A stretch of 49,635 nucleotides of DNA, taken from NCBI GenBank assembly GCA_964651045.1, contig CAZYVD010000014.1:1-49635 (forward strand). Reading direction: 5' to 3'. The notes beneath the pieces are model-generated. The model searched no databases, was not told the DNA's origin, and saw only the letters and a list, made by a program, of their open reading frames with translations. How positions within the stretch are numbered: the stretch's first letter is position 1; each line of letters starts with the position of its first letter. The translations under genes and the position numbers were made by a program. The stretch comes from CAZYVD01 sp964651045. Lineage in GTDB: Bacteria; Zhuqueibacterota; QNDG01; DSAB01. Positions 32,150 to 39,317 of this stretch are shown here, in pieces.

Positions 32150-33415
32150 TTGAAGGCAAATCCCGAAGATGTTTTCACGGGGGTTTACTATATAGATGGG
32201 GATGTAGCCTGTGCATACGGGGCAATAGCTGCTGGCTGTAAGTTTCTGGCAGGTTATCCAATAACCCCATCTACAGAGGCGGCCGAGGCATTTGTAAGAA
32301 GAGCACCAGAAGTTGGTGCACTGTTCATACAGATGGAAGATGAACTCGGTTCAATAGCAGCGGTTCTGGGTGCAGCATGGGCAGGGAAGAAGGCCATGAC
32401 TATAACTTCCGGGCCGGGTTTTTCTTTGATGATGGAGAACATAGGTCTTGGTGCTGCCTTAGAGATCCCCTTTGTGATTATTAATATCCAGCGGGGAGGG
32501 CCCTCTACTGGGGTTCCGACTCGTACTGGTCAGGCAGACATAATGCAGTCACGGTGGGGGTCTCATGGAGATTACGAAGTGATTGCCCTATCTCCCGATT
32601 CACCACAGGAAAGCTTTGAATTTATGATCAAGGCATTCAATCTGGCAGAACGGTACCGTTGTCCTGTAATGTTGATGTCTGATGAATGTGTTGGCCATAT
32701 GACAGAAAAGGTTGTGATACCCCCGGCATCTGAAATTGAGATCGAGCCGCGCAGGTTCTATAAGGGACCAAAGGAGGACTATATACCTTATAAGAGGGAG
32801 AGTGATCTTGTATCACCAATTGTAAAGGCTGGTGATGGATACAATTTGTATATAATAGGCCTGACTCATGATGAGAGGGGTTATCCAATCTCCGATGAGG
32901 AAGCACTAAAGAAAGATCTTGATAAGATTTCAACGAATCGTTATTTGGTTGATAAAATAAGAAAGAATCGAGACGATATAATTGAAGTTGTAGAGGATCA
33001 GATAGATGGAGCAGAGGTAGTTGTGGTTTCATATGGAATAACGTCTCGAGTCGCTTTAAAGGCAATTGAGCAAGCTAGAAGTGATGGCATAAAGGTTGGA
33101 AGCCTTCGGCTTATAACAGTATGGCCATTTCCAGAGAAGAGGATAGAAGAGATTGCGGCAAGGGTGAAGGGCTTTGTTGTACCTGAGATTAACTACGGAC
33201 AGGTTGCATTCGAGGTTGACAGATGCAGTCATGGAGAGGCAAATGTAATTCTTGTGCCTCATGGTGGCGCATCTGTACACGATCCAAAGGATATTCTTGG
33301 TGCTATCCATCGGGTTGCATCTGAGAAGAAGAGATATGAGAATGTTATTGAATATACAACGGGTCTTGAGATGTCAGTCTTTGGAAAGAGACTGGCCGAG
33401 ATAGCCCGGAAATAG
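32150..33415 (+). CDS. korA: 2-oxoacid:ferredoxin oxidoreductase alpha subunit, copy 2
   Basis: A 421-residue second alpha subunit, TTG start with CGGAGGT 5 nt upstream. Here the classical Y-P-I-T-P-S-T-E is kept, with T-S-G-P-G-F-S-L-M, R-G-G-P-S-T-G-V-P-T and R-W-G-S-H-G-D-Y. It is about 40 residues longer than copy 1, mostly an insert near 255-270 and a C-terminal tail. The two alphas are clearly related along their whole length and probably arose by duplication, together with the betas. It could replace copy 1 with the intact KorB to widen substrate range, or pair only with the degenerate beta. Confidence 0.9.
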   Translation: MKANPEDVFTGVYYIDGDVACAYGAIAAGCKFLAGYPITPSTEAAEAFVRRAPEVGALFIQMEDELGSIAAVLGAAWAGKKAMTITSGPGFSLMMENIGLGAALEIPFVIINIQRGGPSTGVPTRTGQADIMQSRWGSHGDYEVIALSPDSPQESFEFMIKAFNLAERYRCPVMLMSDECVGHMTEKVVIPPASEIEIEPRRFYKGPKEDYIPYKRESDLVSPIVKAGDGYNLYIIGLTHDERGYPISDEEALKKDLDKISTNRYLVDKIRKNRDDIIEVVEDQIDGAEVVVVSYGITSRVALKAIEQARSDGIKVGSLRLITVWPFPEKRIEEIAARVKGFVVPEINYGQVAFEVDRCSHGEANVILVPHGGASVHDPKDILGAIHRVASEKKRYENVIEYTTGLEMSVFGKRLAEIARK

Positions 33416-33431
33416 ATAAGAAGGGAATAAT

Positions 33432-34172
33432 ATGAAAGCAGAAGAAAAAAACACAGAATTAGTTGTATCTGCCTTTCATGATGCCTTGGAGAGAACACCT
33501 ATAGAGAAAACAAGAGTTTGCATGGTTTCAGATATTCCGTTTCCCCCGAGATTAATTCGTCCTCTTGGAGTTGACTTTTTTCATACCACACGTGGTAGAG
33601 CGATTCCTTTTGCCACTGGTATGAAGCTTGGGAATCCTAAATTAAAGGTCGTGGTTTTTATTGGTGATCTGGTAACACTGGGAGGCAATCATTTTGTTCA
33701 TGCTGGCAGAAGAAACATGGATATTCTTATAATATGTGTAAATGATTCTATATATACAAGGATTGCGGGTGAGGAACTGCCTGTTAAATTAGAACGGATT
33801 CGTTTCTCATCATATGGATCTTTCGAAGAATCTTTCAATATCCCGCACCTTGCAAACTCGTGTGGTGCTGTTTATATTGCCAGATGGACTGCATTGCATA
33901 AAGAGGAGCTGAGCGGTTCAATATCATATGCATTACAGAAGAATGGTTTTTCATTAATTGATGTACTGAGCCAAAAGTCAGATATATTAGAATTTTATCA
34001 CACAAATTCTGAAGTAAGGGAAGAGGAAGACACAAATAATGTGGCAATAACAGAGGATAAGAAGATTATCGTAGGGAAATTTATCGATCGTCAGCGTCCT
34101 ACATTTATTGATTCGTATAATAAGCAGCTCTCTCGGGTAATGGGAGATAAATTTGTAAAGATTGAAGTTTAG
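33432..34172 (+). CDS. degenerate KorB-like subunit lacking TPP and cluster motifs
   Basis: A 246-residue open frame clearly derived from a KorB: H-T-T-R-G-R-A-I-P-F-A-T-G, L-G-G-N-H-F-V-H, and R-W-T-A-L-H in the same order as copy 1. The W-C-P-G-C-G and G-C-T-G regions are gone, the G-D-G-D motif is reduced to G-D (78-79), and N-N becomes N-D (104-105), with shortened loops after it. It therefore cannot bind TPP or the cluster in the normal way. The frame is intact with a good AAGGGA ribosome site and sits between korA copy 2 and korC, so it may be a retained structural subunit. A decaying gene is the alternative. Confidence 0.8.
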   Translation: MKAEEKNTELVVSAFHDALERTPIEKTRVCMVSDIPFPPRLIRPLGVDFFHTTRGRAIPFATGMKLGNPKLKVVVFIGDLVTLGGNHFVHAGRRNMDILIICVNDSIYTRIAGEELPVKLERIRFSSYGSFEESFNIPHLANSCGAVYIARWTALHKEELSGSISYALQKNGFSLIDVLSQKSDILEFYHTNSEVREEEDTNNVAITEDKKIIVGKFIDRQRPTFIDSYNKQLSRVMGDKFVKIEV

Positions 34173-34203
34173 TATGAACTAAAAATAATGAGAGATTAGG
34201 GTA

Positions 34204-34740
34204 ATGATTGAGATAAGATTTGCTGGATTTGGAGGACAGGGAATTATACGCTCTGGTATCATCTTAGGAAGAGCTATTTCGATCTATGATGAGAGATATG
34301 CCACAATGAATCAGTCCTTTGGCCCTGAGGCGAGAGGTGGAGCATGCAGCTCACAGCTTGTAGTATCCGATACAAAGGTTCTTTATCCATATGTGACAAG
34401 AACAGATTATCTGGTTGCAATGTCGCAGGAAGGGTATGTGAAGTTTGAGCCAGAACTTAAGGAGGATGGGATTCTTATTACAGATTCCGATTTGGTTAAA
34501 ACTAATACTAAAAAGAGAGTGCTTTCTATACCTTCAACACGTTTTGCAGAAGAGCTGGGAAATCGGATTTTTGCTAATGTCGTAATGCTGGGATTTGTGA
34601 CAGCTACAACAAGGCTTGTTTCTGTTGAGGCGATGCGAAAGACAATCCCCGAATCTGTACCAGAAAGATATGTTGATAAAAATCTACAGGCCTTTGATAG
34701 GGGATATGAGTTTGGACAGAGTCAAATGGAGAAGAAGTAG
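34204..34740 (+). CDS. korC: 2-oxoacid:ferredoxin oxidoreductase gamma subunit
   Basis: A 178-residue gamma subunit with the standard G-F-G-G-Q-G motif at about 9-14, the F-G-P-E-A-R-G-G segment near 43-50 and a Y-V-x-x-x-D-Y-L-V-A-M stretch. This subunit contributes to the CoA-binding region of the complex. It completes the operon korD-A-B-A-B'-C. As there is only one gamma and one delta gene, both alpha/beta pairs must share them or form one larger assembly. Confidence 0.92.
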   Translation: MIEIRFAGFGGQGIIRSGIILGRAISIYDERYATMNQSFGPEARGGACSSQLVVSDTKVLYPYVTRTDYLVAMSQEGYVKFEPELKEDGILITDSDLVKTNTKKRVLSIPSTRFAEELGNRIFANVVMLGFVTATTRLVSVEAMRKTIPESVPERYVDKNLQAFDRGYEFGQSQMEKK

Positions 34741-34779
34741 CATTTTCGTTCTAAGTAAATTTAAGAAAAAGGGGGAAGA

Positions 34780-35055
34780 ATGAACAGATTCGAAGAAATG
34801 AGTGAAGTGTTGAAGGTTCTGGCTCATCCTGCACGATTGCAGATTGTTGCCGGATTGACAAAGGATGAATGCAACGTGTCGCAAATTCAAAGGAAATTAG
34901 GATTGCCGCAGTCGACTATATCTCAACATCTCAGGATACTCAGAAATGGTGGGGTAATAAAGGGAAGAAGAGAGGGAACCAAGGTATGCTATAAGGTGAC
35001 AAGCGATTGGGCAAGAAAGATTATTAAGATGCTGGACGAGAAGGTTATTTTTTAA
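34780..35055 (+). CDS. ArsR/SmtB-family transcriptional regulator
   Basis: A 91-residue winged-helix regulator: H-P-A-R-L-Q-I-V in helix 1, a recognition helix around S-Q-I-Q-R-K-L-G-L-P-Q-S-T-I-S-Q-H-L (33-51) and a wing with G-R-R-E-G-T-K. It lacks the metal-binding C-x-C of ArsR. It has just two cysteines, C31 before the recognition helix and C70 in the wing strand, which could form a disulfide or polysulfide bridge as in sulfur-sensing ArsR proteins (inference). The next genes are DsrE- and TusA-like sulfur-transfer proteins, so it may sense reactive sulfur and control them. The ATG has an AAAGGGGGAAG site. Confidence 0.88.
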   Translation: MNRFEEMSEVLKVLAHPARLQIVAGLTKDECNVSQIQRKLGLPQSTISQHLRILRNGGVIKGRREGTKVCYKVTSDWARKIIKMLDEKVIF

Positions 35056-35181
35056 GATACTATATCTGATTATCTATATGTAGTGTTTTTACAATGTTTT
35101 AATAAGAATTTGATAATCTTAGTCTTAATAGTAGAAGCATAGTTCGGCAAATTGTCAAAAATAATTAAGGAGGTAATAACA
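35056..35181. other. 126-bp gap holding the probable dsrE promoter
   Basis: No gene. It contains an imperfect inverted repeat near the arsR stop (ACTATAT around 35059-35065 with ATATGTAGT around 35076-35084), a possible ArsR site, and the promoter candidate listed next. Confidence 0.35.
35088..35117 (+). promoter_or_regulatory. promoter candidate for dsrE-tusA and downstream genes
   Basis: TTTACA (35088-35093) and GATAAT (35112-35117) are 18 bp apart, each one base off the sigma-70 consensus. It sits about 65 nt before the dsrE start in one of the few real gaps of the block, suggesting an internal promoter. Confidence 0.4.
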
Positions 35182-35541
35182 ATGGCTAAAATGGCAATCA
35201 CAGTGAATGGAGCAGAACCAAAGAATGTGTATCCACCTTTTATTATAGGTTCTTCTGCAGCAGCAAGTGGTGATGAAGTAATCCTTTTCTTCACTCCAGG
35301 CGGTGCACCTGCTATGGTTAAAGGGGCTCTTGAGAAATTAAATGATGCTGCAAAATCACTACCCGATTTAATAGAATTGTACAAAGGACTGATTAGTTTA
35401 GGGGGCAGGTTGCTTGTATGTGAACTGGCATTCGATGTTCACGATTTTACTGAAAAAGATTTGATCGAAGGAACAGAGGTGGTGGGAGCAACAACATTTG
35501 TTTCTGAAGCTCAGGGTGCTCAGTTAACATTTTCTTTTTAA
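35182..35541 (+). CDS. DsrE/DsrF-like sulfur-transfer family protein
   Basis: A 119-residue DsrE-fold protein. The ATG at 35182 has a perfect AAGGAGGT site. The longer frame starting at 35152 would include that site. A conserved-looking cysteine lies in L-L-V-C-E-L-A-F-D near residue 87, the usual position of the active cysteine in this fold. An I-I-G-S-S-A-A-A-S-G-D-E-V stretch forms the first helix region. DsrE proteins take sulfane sulfur from or give it to TusA. The TusA gene follows 18 bp later, and partial HdrA genes come after that. This is the gene association known from sulfur-oxidising Hdr-like systems. Confidence 0.87.
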   Translation: MAKMAITVNGAEPKNVYPPFIIGSSAAASGDEVILFFTPGGAPAMVKGALEKLNDAAKSLPDLIELYKGLISLGGRLLVCELAFDVHDFTEKDLIEGTEVVGATTFVSEAQGAQLTFSF

Positions 35542-35559
35542 AACAATTGGAGGGTTAAA

Positions 35560-35784
35560 ATGGCTGTTAAAAAATTGAATGCAATCGGATTGAAGTGTCC
35601 TCAGCCCATACTGAAAGTGGCTGCCATGCTTCCTCAATTAAGTCCTGGCGATACATTGGAAATCGAGGCGGATTGTCCTTCTTTTCCAAATGATATTAAG
35701 GCATGGTGCCAGAAGACTGGCAAGACACTGTTAATGTGCACAACTGATGCCAATGGAAAACACTTAGCACAAGTTCAGATATAA
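35560..35784 (+). CDS. tusA: TusA-like sulfur carrier
   Basis: A 74-residue TusA/SirA-family protein with the C-P-Q-P motif (C13), whose cysteine carries sulfane sulfur as a persulfide. The motif is preceded by the family's strand with G-L-K. Two extra cysteines, near residues 39 and 49, are not part of the motif. A GGAGG site precedes the ATG. With DsrE it would form a sulfur relay. Its position directly before an MvhD and two partial HdrA genes suggests delivery of sulfur to, or uptake from, that complex (inference). Confidence 0.93.
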   Translation: MAVKKLNAIGLKCPQPILKVAAMLPQLSPGDTLEIEADCPSFPNDIKAWCQKTGKTLLMCTTDANGKHLAQVQI

Positions 35785-35795
35785 CGAGGAATAAA

Positions 35796-36233
35796 ATGAA
35801 TACCAACGGAAAAGAAGGATTTGAGCCGAAAATTGTCGGATATCTTTGTAACTGGTGTACATATGCGGCAGCCGATCTTGCAGGGTCTTCAAAACTTGAA
35901 ATTTCCCCCTCTTTTACAGTGATTCGTGTGATGTGCTCGAGCCGGGTGGATTACAATCTTGTGCTTACAACATTTTTTAGTGGAGCAGATGGAATCTTGA
36001 TTGCTGGATGTCATCCTGGCGATTGCCATTATGATAAGGGTAATTATTACGCTCGAAGAAGATATGGCCTGTTGAAGAGCGTGCTCGGGGCACTGGAAAT
36101 GGATTCTGAAAGATTGCAGTTGTCATGGATATCTGCTTCTGAGGGTAAAAGGTATGCCGATGTTGTTAATGAGTTTAGTAACAAGATAAAAGAGATGGGA
36201 CCAAATCCGATAAATAGAAATGCATATTACTAA
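35796..36233 (+). CDS. mvhD: MvhD-like [2Fe-2S] adapter, copy 2
   Basis: A 145-residue MvhD with all conserved cysteines: C-N-W-C, M-C-S-S-R and A-G-C-H-P-G-D-C. It differs from copy 1 mainly at the ends. It lies between tusA and the two partial HdrA genes, so it probably links that second Hdr-like module to an electron donor, as QmoB does with its fused MvhD domain. AACGAGG precedes the ATG. Confidence 0.92.
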   Translation: MNTNGKEGFEPKIVGYLCNWCTYAAADLAGSSKLEISPSFTVIRVMCSSRVDYNLVLTTFFSGADGILIAGCHPGDCHYDKGNYYARRRYGLLKSVLGALEMDSERLQLSWISASEGKRYADVVNEFSNKIKEMGPNPINRNAYY

Positions 36234-36281
36234 TTAGAGAAAAGATAAATTTCATTTGACCAGATTCATGTGAGATAAACT

Positions 36282-37583
36282 ATGAATAATTCATACGATG
36301 TTTTGGTAGTAGGGGCAGGCATAGCTGGTATGGAAGCGAGCCTGCTGCTGGCAAAAGGTGGAAAGAGTGTGTGTTTGGTCGAAAAGCTTCCACTGATTGG
36401 TGGGAACATTATCAAGAACGAAGAAAATTATCCTCATCTTGAATGTTCTACCTGCATGGTTGCTCCTATTCAGCAGGAGATATTACAGAGACAGGACATC
36501 GATGTAATGACTCTCTGTACAGTAGAGAAGGTAAGTGGTGATGAGGGTGATTTTAGTATTACTCTTAACAAGAAGCCTCGATATGTCAGTCTTGAAGCAT
36601 GTATTGGCTGCGGAGCTTGTTATGAACCGTGTCCTGTTAGCCTTAAGAATGAATGGGAGGAGAATCTATCAGAAAAAAAGGCAATATATGTTCCCTGTGC
36701 TGGTGCACTGCCCAATGTGCCAGTAATAGATGCAGAACACTGTCTGAATTTGAGCGGCAAGAAGAGCTGTAAGGCATGTCAAGAGGCCTGTATGTTTGGT
36801 GCAATCGATTTTTCGGAGAAGGCGGAGAAGGTTCAGATTCATGCTGGGGCTGTAATAATAGCAACAGGTTTCGATATTCTCGACACAAAACGGTTCGCAA
36901 ATCTTGGATATGGAAAATTTAAGGGTGTATATACATCCATGGAATTTGAGAGATTGTATGCATCAAACGGTCCAACATCGGGTGAACTGATTCTCAGGGA
37001 CGGTGAAAAGACTCCAAAATCGGTTGCCATTGTTCACTGTGTAGGACGAAGAGAGAGAGGTTACTGTTCTGGTGTTTGTTGTATGAGTTCTTTTAAACAT
37101 GCCATTTTTATAAAACACAAATTGCCAGATGCCGATGTATATGAATTTCATTCTGATATCTGCGTGCCCGGAAAAAGGTCTCAGGAGTTTTTCAGAAGAG
37201 CCAAGGATGAGGGAGTAAATTTCATTTTTCAACCAGATCCAGAGAGTTTAGATGTGAGAGAGAATGGAGCGGGTCTTGAGATTACATACAAGAGGGAAGA
37301 TGGCAGAGAGGAGAGGATTTCTGTCGATATGGTGATTCTTGAGTCGGCAGTGGTTCCTGATGAGAGCACACCAGAGATCGCAAAGATTTTTGGAATCGAG
37401 CAGGACGAGAGAGGATTTTTTAAAACATCAGATCAAATAATGGATTCTGTGGAGACCTCCAGGCCCGGAATTTTTGTTGCTGGGTGTGCAGAAGGGCCCA
37501 AGGATGCGCAGATGGCAGTTATACAGGCCGAATCGGCTGTGGGTAAGGTCATGAATTGTCTGATGGTAAATGAAAAAACATAG
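36282..37583 (+). CDS. short HdrA-like protein carrying the inserted ferredoxin domain (QmoA-like)
   Basis: A 433-residue HdrA relative that begins directly with the FAD fold (G-A-G-I-A-G at 11-16). It keeps the cluster-binding E-C-S-T-C (54-58) and the inserted ferredoxin domain (C107 to C170, including C-I-G-C-G-A-C-Y-E-P-C). It lacks both the N-terminal domain and the C-terminal ferredoxin domain of full HdrA. Length and domain content resemble QmoA of sulfate reducers. The next gene has exactly the domains this one lacks, so the two probably form a heterodimer that equals one HdrA-type electron path. No CCG-type HdrB or membrane QmoC accompanies them. Confidence 0.88.
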   Translation: MNNSYDVLVVGAGIAGMEASLLLAKGGKSVCLVEKLPLIGGNIIKNEENYPHLECSTCMVAPIQQEILQRQDIDVMTLCTVEKVSGDEGDFSITLNKKPRYVSLEACIGCGACYEPCPVSLKNEWEENLSEKKAIYVPCAGALPNVPVIDAEHCLNLSGKKSCKACQEACMFGAIDFSEKAEKVQIHAGAVIIATGFDILDTKRFANLGYGKFKGVYTSMEFERLYASNGPTSGELILRDGEKTPKSVAIVHCVGRRERGYCSGVCCMSSFKHAIFIKHKLPDADVYEFHSDICVPGKRSQEFFRRAKDEGVNFIFQPDPESLDVRENGAGLEITYKREDGREERISVDMVILESAVVPDESTPEIAKIFGIEQDERGFFKTSDQIMDSVETSRPGIFVAGCAEGPKDAQMAVIQAESAVGKVMNCLMVNEKT

Positions 37584-37603
37584 GGAATATTTGGGAGTAT
37601 CAA

Positions 37604-39292
37604 ATGAGCATGAAGATAGGTGTATTCATATGTGAGTGTGGGCCCAACATTGCAGAACACATAGACATCGATTCTGTAATTAAAAAGATAGTTGCAACAG
37701 AGGAATTCAAAGATATAGAACTGGTTATAAAACGCCACAAGCTGCTTTGCTCGAATGAGGGACAGGAATTTCTTGAAAAAGAAATAATATCGAATGAGCT
37801 TACACATCTGGTGATTGCCGCATGTTCTCCCAGAGACCACGAATCTACCTTCATAAATGTTTGTAAGAAGACCCCACTGAATCCATACCTTTTCAAGATG
37901 GTCAATATTAGGGAGCAGTGTGCATGGATCATTCCTGATAAAGAGGAGGCAACTAATAAGGCTGCACGATATATCAGGGCAGCTATTCGCAGGGTCCTAT
38001 ATCAATCAGAGCTTCTCGAAAGGGAGATAGAGAGCAGACCAGATGTACTAATTATAGGTGGAGGAATAGCTGGACTGGAGGCCGCACTCTCCTTGGCAAG
38101 TAAAGAGAGGAAGGTCTATTTAGTGGAAAAAAAAGAATCGTTGGGCGGAAAGGCATCGTTGTACAATCTGTTGCTACCAAGGCAGTCCGGTGGTGTAGAT
38201 GAAATTCAGAAAAAGATACAGGATGTTGAGAACAGTGAAAACATTCAGGTCTTTACAGAGACCGAGGTTGAGAGTGTTGTGGGATTTTTTGGAAATTTTG
38301 AGATTGTTTTAAAAAGTTTAAAGGCCGATGAGTCAAGAACAGAACTTAAGGCCGGTGGTATAGTTGTGGCAACAGGTTTTGACCTTGTAAATCCTCAAGC
38401 TCTGTCCGGCTATAAATATACAAAGGATGACGATGTATACACCTCTCTGGAAATAGAAAAAATGATTTATAGCGATGGAAAAGTTTATCTGAAGTCTGGC
38501 GAGCAGCCTCGATCGGTAACCCTTGTAAATTGTGTTGGACGGGATGAGAAGGGGTATTGTTCCAGAATATGCTGCGGCGCAATGATTAAGATTGCAAAGG
38601 CAATCAGAGATCTGTCGCCGGATATTAAAATTAATGTATTGTACAGAGATCTTTGCCTTCCACATAAAGAAGATCAGCGATTTTTTGATGAGGTAAAAGA
38701 GAGCGGTGTCGACTTTATTCGTGTAAAGGGCATTAAGCTCAAAGAGAGGCGGATCGAATATACAGGAATGGATGGATCCAAATCAGAAATAACATCAGAT
38801 ATGGTAATCCTCGCTCCGGCAATGGTACCTGCGGAGGGGACCGAAGAGTTGGCCGAGATTCTCGGAATACCCTTAGACGAGACAGGATTTTTTCAGGAAG
38901 CACATTATCATTTAAATCCTGTATCAACAACAACCGAGGGAATCTATATTGTGGGAGCGGCCAATGGTCCTCAGGGGATCTCTGAGTCGATATTGCAGGC
39001 TCAGGCTGCATGCGGGAAAATATTGACGCGACTCATACCGGGTGAGAAAATCGTTCCTGAGGTCAAGGTGTCTGAGATTTTAGAGTCTTTTTGCACAGGA
39101 TGCCGTACATGCCTCGAAGTGTGCTGTTATGGTGCTATCTATTTTGATGAAGAAAAGGGAGTGTCGGTGGTCAATGATGTTATTTGCAGGGGATGCGGTA
39201 ACTGTGCTGCAAGCTGTCCATCTGGAGCCATTCAGGCCAAACATTTTACTTCTCGACAGCTTTATACAGAAATGATAGAGGCGATAAGGTAG
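37604..39292 (+). CDS. HdrA-like protein with N- and C-terminal domains but no inserted ferredoxin
   Basis: A 562-residue HdrA relative. The N-terminal domain is present (C-E-C-G at 10-13, C49, C74), then the FAD fold with G-G-G-I-A-G at 152-157, and a C-terminal pair of 4Fe-4S motifs (C497-C507 and C528-C538). At the place of the cluster motif D-C-S-Q-C it has a cysteine-free L-P-R-Q-S-G-G segment, and the inserted ferredoxin domain is missing. It is thus the mirror image of the protein encoded upstream. Together they are comparable to QmoA/QmoB, with the MvhD part as a separate gene. A GGGAG site precedes the ATG. An in-frame ATG two codons later is possible. Confidence 0.88.
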   Translation: MSMKIGVFICECGPNIAEHIDIDSVIKKIVATEEFKDIELVIKRHKLLCSNEGQEFLEKEIISNELTHLVIAACSPRDHESTFINVCKKTPLNPYLFKMVNIREQCAWIIPDKEEATNKAARYIRAAIRRVLYQSELLEREIESRPDVLIIGGGIAGLEAALSLASKERKVYLVEKKESLGGKASLYNLLLPRQSGGVDEIQKKIQDVENSENIQVFTETEVESVVGFFGNFEIVLKSLKADESRTELKAGGIVVATGFDLVNPQALSGYKYTKDDDVYTSLEIEKMIYSDGKVYLKSGEQPRSVTLVNCVGRDEKGYCSRICCGAMIKIAKAIRDLSPDIKINVLYRDLCLPHKEDQRFFDEVKESGVDFIRVKGIKLKERRIEYTGMDGSKSEITSDMVILAPAMVPAEGTEELAEILGIPLDETGFFQEAHYHLNPVSTTTEGIYIVGAANGPQGISESILQAQAACGKILTRLIPGEKIVPEVKVSEILESFCTGCRTCLEVCCYGAIYFDEEKGVSVVNDVICRGCGNCAASCPSGAIQAKHFTSRQLYTEMIEAIR

Positions 39293-39317
39293 ATTAAAAT
39301 AATCAAAGGAATAATTA

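Noticed and set aside
35796..39292. True QmoABC complex of sulfate reducers
   Set aside because: No QmoC membrane subunit, no aprAB, and MvhD is a separate gene. Only the domain split resembles Qmo.
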